A stretch of DNA of 64,000 nt from Leishmania martiniquensis (lineage: Eukaryota; Euglenozoa; Kinetoplastea; Trypanosomatida; Trypanosomatidae). Location of the stretch: contig NC_090155.1 in assembly GCF_017916325.1 (NCBI RefSeq), forward strand, positions 37,501 through 101,500, written 5' to 3'. Each line of letters opens with the position of its first letter. Position 1 is the stretch's first letter. The notes under the pieces were generated by a model. It was not told where the DNA came from. It did not search any database and was given only the letters and a program-made list of their open reading frames with translations. Position numbers and translations under genes: made by a program. Shown here one piece after another: positions 29,380 to 39,532 of the stretch.

Positions 29380-32082
29380 TCACTGAGTAGACCTGGCCGC
29401 CTCTTCTTTTGGAGTCTGGTCTTCCCCGCGCAGTGCCTGTAGGAGCTCTGGTGTCGGGTCCACATTCACACACACAAGTGCCGCGATGAGGTACGCCTTC
29501 TGCGTCGGTGTCCATGCCACATCTGCGGATCGAAGCAGCGCCAAGCCCTTTGCCTGCACCGCTGCAGCCAAGGCGGATGTTCTCCGCATGTCTGCCACCG
29601 CATCGTCGCGCAACGCGACGGCACCAGCAATGAGCTCCTCTGCCGTCGTGCATGCCGGGATGGCCTCTTGAATGAGCAAGTCCAAGAGGGTACTGATGAT
29701 CATGGTGGCTGTCGCGGTGGTGGATGCCGACTTGCTGCGCGGCAAGGCTCCGGCGACCTCCAGAAGCCCACACAGCGAAGCAATCGGCACCCGTACGGTG
29801 TTCAGAAAAGATGCCGTCTGACCGAGGCGGCGAGTCATGAGCATCATAAATGCACTCTCCAGCGCCTCCACGTTCGTTCGGCGCTCTTGCAGGCACCGCA
29901 CCAGCAGCTCCGCCTGTAAAGCAGAGAGCTTCTGCTGCTGCTCTTGATGCAGCACCCGAAGATAGACGTCCAGCACCGCGTCTGAGACGCACACCCGCAG
30001 CGGCGCTTGCCGCCACGCCACCGGATGGGCAAGGGTGCTCGTGAGATACTGGATGAGGTTTGGCAGCATGTCGGCGGCACGGGTCGTGCGCGTCTCGAGC
30101 TGCGCCAACAGAAACGGCTTCAGTGGTTGCACAACTTGGGCAACGACCGCGGGTGCCTCATCGACGGCAGAGAGCAACCTCAGCATGGTCGGGACAAGCA
30201 GAGCCCGTGGCTCTGCCGTGAGTTCTCGCACACACTCGCCGAGTAGCGCCATGGCATTTTCACACGGCGAGGTCGACGAGGCACTGTAGGTTAGCAGCTG
30301 CGTCCCCCTACAGTGCGTGGCAGCCACCACTACTTCGGCGCACCTCATCTTACGCTCTCGACCGTTGGGCCAGTAGCGTGGCGGGTGCCTGGTGGTGCTG
30401 AGCCGCTGCTCGAGTCCGCAGAGGGTTGTTTCCAGCAATGCCGCTGCATCAGCGGTCCGGCTACCGCTTGCTGCGCCCGCTGCTCTCAAGTAGGCGGTGA
30501 TGCAGTGCCAACCCCAGAGCTCCTCACCGCCTGTGAATGCGAAAGCGCGCGCCGAGTCTCTCAGCGTATTGGAGAAGATCCTTAGAAGGGCAGTCCAGAC
30601 AGACGGCACCGAGTCTGTATCGACAGCGCCGTATGGCTGCGGCTGACTTTCGAATGCTTCTCCTGCGCACAACACGCCGTGCTCTAAGCAGAGGCTCTCG
30701 ATGATCTCACGCGGCGACTGCACTGCCCCACGCTGCGAAACGTCAATCAGTTGTTGGACAGCGTGATGCCGCAGCTTACGCAGCAACGCCGACTTCTCCG
30801 GGTGCTCAGCTTGCGAAGACGCGCCCGAAGGCAACCCCTGCTCTGCCACGCCCGCCATGTGCAATGGAGTCGTGCGCCGAGCCTGCGAAAACCGCAACAG
30901 CTGTAAGCAGAGGTGCTCGGAAAGGGAGTCGCGTAGCGTGAGATGTGCCACGACCAGGCGCAGCTCTTCAGTGACCGAAGCACTTCGCTCGAAAAGGGTG
31001 ATTAGTAGCCGCACCAGCGACTCGTCCGCAAGTGCATGCGTGGTGCACTGAAGCAGCTGCGACGTCGGGCCAAGGCTGTTGGATGACGAGTGGGAGAGAA
31101 AGGTTAAAGAATCACTTGCGCCGGCGCCCTGCAGGCCGCGCACGGCGTACAAGCGCCCGCCATCACGCCAGTCCTCGCTGCGTGAGGTGAGCTCCGTCGA
31201 TTCGCTGTTGGCTGCGTGCACAAGACGCAGCAGCTCAGCTTGCGGCTCACATAGCTGTGGAGGCTGCAGCAGCAGGGCTTGGCTCACGGCAAGGCGACTA
31301 ACGCGGTTCATGCGCGAGAACAACAGCGCGGCTCGTCTGCAGAGCGCACTCCACAACGGGAGATGGCTCTCACTGACTTGCAGCGTCGCCATGGACCACA
31401 AAGCTGCCGCCACCTCGTGCTCCGCTAGCTGCGCCTCACAGTGCTGCAGTCGAGCTAGGCAGTCCGTTAAAAGGGGCAACTGGGCCTGCGATGGGCACGC
31501 TTTAGCGAAAGCGTGCACGATGGCCACCAACGCGCGAGGCCTCCACGTGCACAGCACGACGACATCCACATGCTCAGCCAAACGCTGCCCCATGGCAGCA
31601 CACCTGTCCTCATGCCAGAACCGAGCGGAGGCACGAAGGATGACAAGTAGCACAACGCAGACGTCAGCCTGCACGTGGGTTCCCGGCGGCAAGGAGGAGA
31701 GCGCGTCGAGAATGGCATCAGTGCACTCGCGCGTGCACCGCAACAGGTGCGTGTCGGCAGCACTACTACCACATGACCGCGTGAGCACGACTAGAGAGCG
31801 CGTGCAACTCACAAGATCGAACAAGTCCGACGACGTGGACAAAGTTAGGGAAGGCCGAGGCGGCGATGAGAAAGAGCGTGGAAGCAAGGCTGTGTTGCGG
31901 GCGAAGAGGCACGAGGCTCGAGACGCCACTCGGCACAACACCGATAGAGACATGCGTTGAAGAGAGTTGTGGAGAAGGCGACGGGCTCCCGCAAGAATGG
32001 TGAAGCCGCACGGGACAGGGCCTAATCGACGGCAGAGGAGGAAAAGATGGCGCTGATGGAGAGGAGCGAACAGTCTTCGCAT
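29380..32082 (-). CDS. Mitochondrial-type helical protein, unknown family
   Basis: The 900-residue protein starts MRRLFAPLHQRHLFLLCRR and continues with an Arg/Ser/Leu-rich, acid-poor stretch to about residue 75, as expected of a mitochondrial presequence. The rest is almost entirely Leu/Ala-rich helices with no Walker, metal-binding or membrane motif, suggesting an alpha-solenoid. Helical repeat proteins of this sort in kinetoplastid mitochondria are often RNA-binding (PPR, OPR, RAP-type) or mitoribosome assembly factors, but the 35-residue PPR register and a C-terminal RAP domain are not evident. The 3' end (PTQKAYLIAALVCVNVDPTPELLQALR) is coding by composition. Start ATG agrees with the presequence. 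Confidence 0.83.
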   Translation of the reverse strand: MRRLFAPLHQRHLFLLCRRLGPVPCGFTILAGARRLLHNSLQRMSLSVLCRVASRASCLFARNTALLPRSFSSPPRPSLTLSTSSDLFDLVSCTRSLVVLTRSCGSSAADTHLLRCTRECTDAILDALSSLPPGTHVQADVCVVLLVILRASARFWHEDRCAAMGQRLAEHVDVVVLCTWRPRALVAIVHAFAKACPSQAQLPLLTDCLARLQHCEAQLAEHEVAAALWSMATLQVSESHLPLWSALCRRAALLFSRMNRVSRLAVSQALLLQPPQLCEPQAELLRLVHAANSESTELTSRSEDWRDGGRLYAVRGLQGAGASDSLTFLSHSSSNSLGPTSQLLQCTTHALADESLVRLLITLFERSASVTEELRLVVAHLTLRDSLSEHLCLQLLRFSQARRTTPLHMAGVAEQGLPSGASSQAEHPEKSALLRKLRHHAVQQLIDVSQRGAVQSPREIIESLCLEHGVLCAGEAFESQPQPYGAVDTDSVPSVWTALLRIFSNTLRDSARAFAFTGGEELWGWHCITAYLRAAGAASGSRTADAAALLETTLCGLEQRLSTTRHPPRYWPNGRERKMRCAEVVVAATHCRGTQLLTYSASSTSPCENAMALLGECVRELTAEPRALLVPTMLRLLSAVDEAPAVVAQVVQPLKPFLLAQLETRTTRAADMLPNLIQYLTSTLAHPVAWRQAPLRVCVSDAVLDVYLRVLHQEQQQKLSALQAELLVRCLQERRTNVEALESAFMMLMTRRLGQTASFLNTVRVPIASLCGLLEVAGALPRSKSASTTATATMIISTLLDLLIQEAIPACTTAEELIAGAVALRDDAVADMRRTSALAAAVQAKGLALLRSADVAWTPTQKAYLIAALVCVNVDPTPELLQALRGEDQTPKEEAARSTQ

Positions 32083-32621
32083 TCGTCGACGGAGTGCTGG
32101 AGGCCTGTGCGCACCTCAGACGAGGGGATAGACCCCTCGCTTAAGGGCCTCGACGCAAACGAGCCGGAGGTTGGCGGTGAACGCTACGTGATCGGTACCC
32201 AAGAACGTGCCCGCGTGATGGATGCTGGATAGTCTGTGGGTAACGTTGGAAGCCTAAGGGGCATGCAGAAGAAGCGAAAGGGCCCGTCCACACGAAACAA
32301 CGAGCGACACGGGTGCAACGGACGAGAGGAGAGACGCTTCGACCACCCCAAAGCGCAGCGCCATTTGATGACGCGTAGGCAAGGCGCCAACGGCCTTACG
32401 GAATAGCGACTGTTTTCCTGCAAGGGCCAACAAGGCGAAGAAATAGCAGCAATTCAGCTTCGTCTGCGTACAGCAGAGAGCGGTCTACAACACCACCAGC
32501 GCATTCGCACATACACACACACACACGCACTGCGATGAACTTCGTAAGTGGCAGAGCCGTCGAGAATGCGATTCGACGACTTGACGAACGTCGGCCTGCA
32601 GAAGCTAAAGAAAGGTGTGCA
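32083..32621. other. Intergenic region with CA repeat
   Basis: No supported gene. It holds the 3' UTR of the kelch gene and the 5' region of the mitochondrial-type gene, with a CA repeat at 32513-32526. Confidence 0.5.
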
Positions 32622-33872
32622 TCAGTTTTCAGAGTACTCGTCGAGAGCGCACCGTGCACCGAGCGGCAACGGAAAGTCTTCTGGAAACAAAAGCAGCGGC
32701 GTATCGTGGTGGTGCCCGAAAGTGGTTCCGAGCCACCGCGCCGCAGCGGCGCGCAGCGTGAGCTGGCCACAGTAGCCAAGTGGGAGCTGGAAAAGGTCGG
32801 CAGCATAGAGCCAAGGAATGGAGGCGTCGCCAACGGGGAGCTCACCGCCCACAATGAAGAGCGAGGACCTCGCACAAGTGTATGCGCAGCCGCTGCGAGC
32901 GGAAGGACACAACGCACCAGCTACATTGACCTTGCACCAGGTCGCTGGTTCATCCTGGACACGAATACGCCAGAGATCGCCAAAGTACAGCGACACATCC
33001 GGCTCATTTGCATCTCCACCAAAGAGATAGACGTAGCCGTCGTGCATAGCCAGCGAAGCGGCATACCGGGCGGCTGGGCGTGGCGCGAACGGGTGCAGCC
33101 TCACCGAACGCCATGTGTTGAGCCTCGTGTTGTACTCAAAGAGGGTGTTTACGTACTCGCGATGCGAAAGGGGGCTTCTCTCGCCGTCCTCAGCCACGTA
33201 TCCGCCGAAGAGGTAGATGCAATCCCCTGACACCGCAGAGCTACAGCCGCACAACGGAAGCATGGCACCGGACTCGGTGGCGCTGCCGCCGTCGTGAGAG
33301 ACGGCCGGTCTGAGATGATGCCACATCGACGTGTGCAGGTCTAGGTACCACAACGGCGTCTCTCCAGGCACCGCTGGAGTGCCCATAAGCACGTACATGC
33401 GACTGCCTACGGTGTGTGCGCTGTGAAGAAGGCGCGCACCAGGGCCCTCCGGACACGCCTGAGCGTGATGCAGCACCGACCACCTCCACGTAAGAAGGTC
33501 GAGCTCTAAAACGTCATCATAAACGACGGGGCTGCAGAGGTCCTGCCCCCCATACACGATCATCTTGTCTCCATGGATCACGGAAGAGTGGGCAAGCCGC
33601 GGTGGCACCATGTCACTGTTTTCCGGGGCCCTTCGCGACCAGCGTCGGCTGTCCATGTCGTAGACATACACGTCATTTGCGAAGTGAGCAAGCGATCCGC
33701 CACCGAATAATATGAGATAGCGATCTTGATAGTGCACCAGTGAGTGGCAGCACCCCGGCGGCGGTGTCACAGGTGACACGATAGATGAGCGGCTCACCGA
33801 ACCACCACACAGCCAGCCAAAAGGAAGTGCGACCTCCAGACCCCCGTCGCGCGCGCCGCTCTGCAGTGGCAT
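32622..33872 (-). CDS. Kelch-type beta-propeller protein
   Basis: The frame is open up to 34541, but with no ATG until 33872 (MPLQSGARDG). A pyrimidine tract and AG acceptor (34060-34059) lie within that upstream open stretch, so 33872 is the start (416 residues). Kelch repeats run through most of the protein: YLILFGGGS..NDVYVYDMDSRRW, MIVYGGQD..YDDVLELDLLTWRW, MYVLMGTP..LWYLDLHTSMW, CIYLFGGYV..LFEYNTRLNTW, YVYLFGGDA..GDLWRIRV and LFIVGGEL. That is about six blades with the double Gly and Trp spacing of the family. No BTB, Rab or catalytic domain is attached. Kelch propellers are protein-interaction platforms; the partner is unknown. Confidence 0.88.
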   Translation of the reverse strand: MPLQSGARDGGLEVALPFGWLCGGSVSRSSIVSPVTPPPGCCHSLVHYQDRYLILFGGGSLAHFANDVYVYDMDSRRWSRRAPENSDMVPPRLAHSSVIHGDKMIVYGGQDLCSPVVYDDVLELDLLTWRWSVLHHAQACPEGPGARLLHSAHTVGSRMYVLMGTPAVPGETPLWYLDLHTSMWHHLRPAVSHDGGSATESGAMLPLCGCSSAVSGDCIYLFGGYVAEDGERSPLSHREYVNTLFEYNTRLNTWRSVRLHPFAPRPAARYAASLAMHDGYVYLFGGDANEPDVSLYFGDLWRIRVQDEPATWCKVNVAGALCPSARSGCAYTCARSSLFIVGGELPVGDASIPWLYAADLFQLPLGYCGQLTLRAAAARWLGTTFGHHHDTPLLLFPEDFPLPLGARCALDEYSEN

Positions 33873-34058
33873 GACCACATCCGAGGCGAGAAAAGGTCCG
33901 AGGGCCTCTGCGCAGAATAGCAGCTCAGTGTCAGGAGTGACAGCAACACAAAGAGAAGCGTTAGGGAGGAAACGCACGGGCAACAGCGGCGTGCAGACAC
34001 CAAAATCGGCAGCCACCCTCACTCTGCGCCCTCCGCTTCGCTCAAACGCACTCGATGT

Positions 34059-34080
34059 CTGTCGAAAAAAGAAAAAGGTG
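34059..34080 (-). promoter_or_regulatory. Probable trans-splicing signal of the kelch gene
   Basis: On the minus strand a pyrimidine-rich tract (34078-34065, mainly T) is followed by CGACAG with AG at 34060-34059, 186 nt upstream of the ATG at 33872. This is the classic arrangement for spliced-leader addition and argues against a start in the open frame upstream. Confidence 0.6.
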
Positions 34081-34726
34081 TCGGGAAGGGGAGAGCCTAC
34101 GCGAGGAGAGGGGAAGGCCCGAGGTGCCGCCTGGGAAGGGAAGGAGGAAGCAATGAGAGGCCCGAGAGGGGAAGCGCTTACCTTGAGACGGCTTGCTTGA
34201 GCTGTCTGCCACCCCGCGGTGCTCCTTATGCCGCGCCCGACTGTCAGCAGAGTACGCAATGGTGATGGCCGCGTTTGTAGCCTCGACGGGCACAGGGGAA
34301 AAGGGAGGATAGAGGAAAAGGACGAGTGCCTGTGATGTACACAAGAGTACAGCGGGGGTGAGGACAAACAGCGCTCACCGAAACTCAGTCGACATACGCC
34401 AGCAGGCCCCGGGAGAGCAGTCCGGGGGCCACGATGGCCCTGCGGGTGCAGGCAAGCCGACTCGAGGGAGGAGAGGGCGACGGCGCCCAATGGAGTGGAG
34501 ATGACGCGTGACAGGCACGCCACACCGACACCGGCGCACACAGAGAGGGTGAAAGAGACGCCTGTGAGGTGAGCCTTCCTCTTGTCCTATTCGTCTTTCT
34601 TGTCTTCATCCTTTCCTCGCCAATGAGAAAGGGATTTGCCTGAGGCGGGCCGCAAAGACGTGCTCTGTACTCGTGCGAGGCGGGGGGAAGCTGCTGCGCC
34701 CCTCCACCTCCCCCAAACACACTCAT

Positions 34727-34742
34727 ACACACACACACACAC
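34727..34742. repeat. (CA)n microsatellite
   Basis: Uninterrupted CA dinucleotides in the kelch/karyopherin-like intergenic region. Confidence 0.88.
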
Positions 34743-34916
34743 CTGAGGGAGCTGCCCCCTGCACGTTTGGCTTCGGGAGATGTCTCCTGTTGATGAAAAA
34801 CTTTGCAGGCGGCTGGACGGTCACAGGTAGAGCGGCGTCCTCGCTCGCGGCGGTAGTGTGCCCAAGGCCCTGTGGATTTGAGCTGGCCAGGCGTACAAGG
34901 CGCAAGCATGGTATTG

Positions 34917-34935
34917 CACCACCACCACCACCACC
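34917..34935. repeat. (CAC)n microsatellite
   Basis: Six CAC trinucleotides, similar to the tract at 8007-8029. Confidence 0.88.
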
Positions 34936-35153
34936 CTCCCCTCTCCTTGTTTCGATGTGTGGAGATCACCATAGTTCGCCGACCTCACTGCAGAGCTTCG
35001 CAACTCGTGCAGACATGCGCACACAAAGGGGAAATCTTGGGGTGTGCGCCTCGTGCTGAGGCAGGTCGAGAAGGGTGAGGAGGAACAGCCATGGAAAGAC
35101 TCCCTCGCAGCGCTACTCTCCCCCTCCCCCCCCGCACCCTCCCCATGCGGCTA

Positions 35154-38003
35154 TCACAGGCGTTTCAGCACCTCCATACGCTCATAGTCGTCGTGTGCCG
35201 ACTGCAGCTGCGCCAGCCACGGCGGCCCGTTTGCCGGGAGCTGTGGCAAGGCACCGACGCAGCGGCTCCACATCGCCAGCCTCTGCAAAACTTCCTGCTC
35301 CAGCCGCGCGTCATCTTCCGTGTCGTCTCCCTCATGGGCCGCATCAGCCACTCCGCTGCCAAGCGCTGAAGACAACTTATGTTCCTGCCAGCGAGCGACG
35401 CAGCTGACGAGCGTCTCGGCCAGGCTCACGGCAGGCACGTGGCCGCCTTCGCAGAGTGCCCGCCCGCATTCAGCAAGGGTCCGCACACGACGTGCTCCAT
35501 CCTCGGCGGTGAAAGAGGGGTGTGACTGCAACAGCCAAGCCAAGAGCGCGTGCAGAGACGAGGCAGTTGTAGACGACGAGGCGATTGGGTGCACGAATCG
35601 AGCCTCCAAGGCAGCGGCGAGCTCGCGCGTCGAGGTGTCCTGGCTCTGCGGCAGAGAGAAAAAGCGGGTAATACCGGCCAGCAGCAGCTCCGGCTGCATC
35701 TCGGCTGGCACCACAGCCGCCAAAGCTGAGAAGCATGCTAGCAGCTGCGGATGCTGTGCATGCCACGAGTCTAGCAGCGTCGCAAGAGCCTCACCTGCCC
35801 ATTCCCCCGCTTCGCAGAGTCGCCGCGAGCGCTCCGCAACGGCATGGCACACCCGCGTCTCCACCGCCTCGGCCTCCGCCGCCGAGAGCTGCGCTAGGCA
35901 ATGAAGTGTGTGCGCGAGCGCCTCCAGCGTGCTCAGGCTTGGGGTGGACTCACCGCCAGCGGCGAATAGAACCGCCTGCGTGTACGCGTCCTGCTGCTTG
36001 AGGAGGTCGACCGCAGTGTCAGGCAGTGCAGTCACGCCGGCTTCTAGCAGCGTCGCGAGTTCCTCCGCGGCGGCGTGGCGTGTCGACGTTGCAGCAGGGG
36101 CCCCGGGCGCTGAGGTCACACACTGCCACAGCGTAGATACCAACGGAGTGCTGCGATTACGCAGGCGCGCCGCGCCATCTGGCCCAAGCTGCCCCGCAAT
36201 GGCCAACACAACCGCCACACTCGCCCTAGCCACATCCATGACGGCGTTCACATTGCCCCCCGGGAAGCCGTTGCTGCAATGTGCGCCACATTCCAGGTAC
36301 GCTGCGAGTGCGTGCATCAGAATGTCCATCACGCATATGGCGTCAGGTTCTATCGCCCACCTCGTTGCAGACATCGACGACACATGCCGCGCTACGCAGC
36401 ACGGGAGTAAGGCGGACTGAGCGAGTAGATCTTCCGGCTGCGCCAACTCAAACCACGTGAGAGCTGCTCCCGAGTCCCCCATGACCAAAACGAGCTGCTG
36501 GCCCACCTGCGGGACCGCCATGTTGATCTCCTCCATGCTCAACATACCAAGGAGAGCCGTCAGGCGTTCATACGTTGTGAAGATGGCGAGCTCGACCTCA
36601 TTGTGGGTTACTTCGTAATCATTGATGTCACCGTCAGCGACCTGTCGTGCCACGTATGCCGAGATGCTCCTCCACTCATCCTCCACCAGCCCACCATGTG
36701 CGAGGCGTGCTGCAAGTGCTCTCGTGCATTCCTGCATGTAGGGTCTCAGTTGGGTGATAGCGGCTGACTTCTCCGCGTTCGCCACACACGCCTGTTCAAT
36801 GAAGTCTGCAAAGTCATCCGGGTCGTCGTCCGGCTCCATCTCAGGAAGCGGCGCAGGCTGCAGTGCCTGCGTCAAGGCGCTGATCCCCTCACAAACGTGA
36901 CACACCGCGGTCATGGGAGCTGCCGGCGCCTGCAGCAGCTGCCCCAGTCGGTCGGCCGCAGAGGAGAAGAGTCGAAACAGGGGTACGTCGCTGGGCTGCT
37001 GTGTAACGATGGCTATTGTGGATGACTCGAGGGCGGCGGCGATCACTTGACTGATCGCCTCCCAGTCCACCGTGGCGGCAGACGAGGCCGCAACGGGCTG
37101 TAGCACCAGCGGCAGCGTGCTCGACAGGAGAGCCTCGGCGGCTTCGTTGAGAATGGTCTGACAGCGCAAGACGCTGCAAACGAGCTTCAGCACCTCCTCC
37201 GGGCACGTCACCGGGGAGGAAGACGCAGAGACAGCAGCATTAAGACAGAGCAGGCAGTACTGCCACACAGTGCTCGCGGGAAGTGCCGCCCAAAACGTCG
37301 CCGCGACCTCCTGCGGCTCACCGTGCATCGCCTCCCACAGAAATCCTACAGCAGCGTCGGTGGCACGCACAAGCAGCTGCAAGTCAGCCGCGTCGGTCAG
37401 CGGAGACTCGAGTACGATAAGCAAGTGGGTCTGCAGCTGACGGCGCTGCGTGGCGCGTCGAATGGAGCCGATGGCGACACGGCGGTCTGATAAAATATCA
37501 ACGACTGCGACGAAGATCTGCAGGGCCATGCGGCACTCATCTGCCGGTGTGGCATCACCACCGCGTATCCAAGCGCGCAGTCGCTCGACCAAGTGGTCTT
37601 CGAACACGATGAGCAGGCAGGCTACACACTGGGTGAGCTGCCTGCATGCTGCCTCGACCGAAACACTGCGAAGCGTTATCATGTAGAACTGCAGCAGCTC
37701 CTCCAAGCCGGCAGGGCGGCGATCCAAGGGCTGTGCGAGGCGGTCCAGTATCACTTGCACACAGAAGTGCCGATTGAGAGCGCACACATAGGTTACCGTT
37801 CCAGGGGACGTGCGGGCTGTGTCGTCGTCGAGCACCCACCGTAGCAACTTTGGAGCAATCGTGTGGGCTGCCAACGTGCCGCCAACGTCCAGGGAGTGGT
37901 CAATGGCGTGCACCAGCTCCTGGTTCGAGTCCTTATCACCGTGCCTGGAGAAGTGCACCACAGCCGCGGCCGCATCAGCGACGTGTGCATCGTCACTGCT
38001 CAT
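35154..38003 (-). CDS. Karyopherin/HEAT-like alpha-solenoid protein
   Basis: The 949-residue protein is made of regularly spaced amphipathic helices from end to end, with an acidic insert EMEPDDDPDDFADF at about 410-425 followed by another helical block. Length, all-helical composition and an acidic loop in the middle fit the importin-beta/exportin superfamily, most like the importin-13/transportin-3 branch, which has a comparable acid-rich loop followed by helices. I could not pick out the N-terminal Ran-binding HEAT signature with certainty, so a different HEAT-repeat protein (for example a tubulin or ribosome assembly factor) remains possible. No membrane or enzyme motif. The ATG start (MSSDDAHVADAAAAV) is the first available in the frame. 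Confidence 0.8.
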   Translation of the reverse strand: MSSDDAHVADAAAAVVHFSRHGDKDSNQELVHAIDHSLDVGGTLAAHTIAPKLLRWVLDDDTARTSPGTVTYVCALNRHFCVQVILDRLAQPLDRRPAGLEELLQFYMITLRSVSVEAACRQLTQCVACLLIVFEDHLVERLRAWIRGGDATPADECRMALQIFVAVVDILSDRRVAIGSIRRATQRRQLQTHLLIVLESPLTDAADLQLLVRATDAAVGFLWEAMHGEPQEVAATFWAALPASTVWQYCLLCLNAAVSASSSPVTCPEEVLKLVCSVLRCQTILNEAAEALLSSTLPLVLQPVAASSAATVDWEAISQVIAAALESSTIAIVTQQPSDVPLFRLFSSAADRLGQLLQAPAAPMTAVCHVCEGISALTQALQPAPLPEMEPDDDPDDFADFIEQACVANAEKSAAITQLRPYMQECTRALAARLAHGGLVEDEWRSISAYVARQVADGDINDYEVTHNEVELAIFTTYERLTALLGMLSMEEINMAVPQVGQQLVLVMGDSGAALTWFELAQPEDLLAQSALLPCCVARHVSSMSATRWAIEPDAICVMDILMHALAAYLECGAHCSNGFPGGNVNAVMDVARASVAVVLAIAGQLGPDGAARLRNRSTPLVSTLWQCVTSAPGAPAATSTRHAAAEELATLLEAGVTALPDTAVDLLKQQDAYTQAVLFAAGGESTPSLSTLEALAHTLHCLAQLSAAEAEAVETRVCHAVAERSRRLCEAGEWAGEALATLLDSWHAQHPQLLACFSALAAVVPAEMQPELLLAGITRFFSLPQSQDTSTRELAAALEARFVHPIASSSTTASSLHALLAWLLQSHPSFTAEDGARRVRTLAECGRALCEGGHVPAVSLAETLVSCVARWQEHKLSSALGSGVADAAHEGDDTEDDARLEQEVLQRLAMWSRCVGALPQLPANGPPWLAQLQSAHDDYERMEVLKRL

Positions 38004-38956
38004 TATGAAGATAAACTTTTACAGAGTGCGCCTCAGAGGACGACGGGGTGTGGAAGGCAGTGGGATTGGCTGGCGCAGTGAGGCCCGCACGGGTCGACGC
38101 CCGTAGGGCGCTGGCCCTGATGAAGAAGGGAGGGACGAAAGAACTCGCCGGCAGCGAGAGTGCCATGCAAAGAGACAGAAAATATCTGAAGTGGGGTGGA
38201 GGGGCAGCGGTCATGAATCGAGTCGGTCAGCGAGGAAGGAGGGGAAGGGGGAGGGGGGGAGAACGTCAGGCAAAGATGTGCACCCGGAAGTTCATGCATA
38301 AAGAGGGGGTGGAAGAGAGACGAGAGAGGGTGCGAATACCTCTTTTACCACCACCTCTGCAGCAGCTGCGACAGTGCCTACAAGAGACCAGCCTCCCTAA
38401 GCGGTAAGGCAGCTGAACATCTTTGCCTGCAATACGTCCGGTTGGGGAAAGCAGCAGCATGTGCACCGGGAGAGGGGTGAAAGTGACGCGGATAGACAGA
38501 GCCGATGCGAAGGCAATGGAGCGTGCCGAAGAGCGCTGGCGCGCAGGCACATGCGGGTGATAGAGAAACGCACACGTGGCTACATTTGGGTGTTTGTGTC
38601 GGAACGACGCAACTTAACGGGCGGGGAGGGCGGCCACATCAGAGGAAGGCAACGGAAGGTAGGGAAGGGGGAGGGGGGAAAAACGGTCGAAGATGACAGA
38701 GTACGCGCTGAGACCCAAAATTAGTGGATCCGGTAGCTCATGAAGGACACACACACGTAGGCCTCGCAGACCGTCACGCACTGGCAAACAGTACCGCTGC
38801 AGAGCATGGATAGGACGCAGTATGGTCCGGAAGACACAACGCCGCCCCTCGTCCAGATCGGGTGCTTCTTCCTTCAGTGTGAGCTTGAATTAGCCCACGA
38901 TTGCGTCACCGTGGCCCAGCCCCTTTCCACCTTTCCGTAACGCTTCACACTTACGC
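38004..38956. other. Intergenic region
   Basis: No supported gene. It holds the 3' UTR of the small membrane protein gene and the 5' region of the karyopherin-like gene. Confidence 0.5.
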
Positions 38957-39532
38957 TCAGGCACCACCGAGACGGCGCTTCACAGCAGCCTTGCGCTTGC
39001 TGTACAAGCTCTCCAGCACCGACAAGCCCACCATCTCATCTACCGCCTCCAGCTCTTCCCTACGCGCAGCGACGTCGTCAGAGTAGCCGCGGTCTGGTGA
39101 GTAGCTCGGTCGCAGGTCATCTGGGTAATAGTAGCTGAACACGAGAGCGTGCGCCACTAAGTAGCCAAGTACAGCACACAGGATTGCCCAATAGTATTCC
39201 CTCGTTTCTGCGCCGGCCTTGCCTTCTCGGTCGCGTTGGTCCGCCTCTTCCTCCGCCCTGGCAGCCTGCTCATACTGCCCCCGCTCCGTGAGCTTCCGCT
39301 TGCGATACGCCAGCTCGTCACGGCTGCTGCGATGCGTGAGGGGGTGGTCTGTGAGCGTGTTGCTGTGCATAGAGTCCACGTAGAGAGACGTGGGGGACTG
39401 CCGCATTGAAAAGATGGCGTTGCGGCGTGCATCGAGGGACGAGGCGCTGCCAGGGGAAGAGTCGCCAGCGGTGCACTTGGCTGCACCCGCCCCTGCGGCC
39501 GCCCTGGCGCAGAGAGGAGCATACCGGCGCAT
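38957..39532 (-). CDS. Small single-pass membrane protein, probably mitochondrial
   Basis: The 191-residue protein begins MRRYAPLCARAAAGAGAAK, a plausible mitochondrial targeting peptide. A charged helix (about 70-107; KRKLTERGQYEQAARAEEEA) leads to one transmembrane segment AILCAVLGYLVAHALVFSYYY (about 115-135), and then a soluble tail with ELEAVDEMVGLSVLESLYSKRKAAVKRRL. Size and layout match many accessory subunits of kinetoplastid respiratory or import complexes, but no family is recognised. The ATG at 39532 has a pyrimidine-rich upstream sequence on the minus strand. Confidence 0.8.
   Translation of the reverse strand: MRRYAPLCARAAAGAGAAKCTAGDSSPGSASSLDARRNAIFSMRQSPTSLYVDSMHSNTLTDHPLTHRSSRDELAYRKRKLTERGQYEQAARAEEEADQRDREGKAGAETREYYWAILCAVLGYLVAHALVFSYYYPDDLRPSYSPDRGYSDDVAARREELEAVDEMVGLSVLESLYSKRKAAVKRRLGGA

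Larger units (their letters stand above)
33873..35153. other. 1.3-kb intergenic region
   Basis: No supported gene, although the minus strand is open as far as 34541 in the kelch frame. It contains the kelch gene splice signal near 34060, CA and CAC repeats (34727-34742, 34917-34935), and the 3' UTR of the karyopherin-like gene. Confidence 0.5.
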
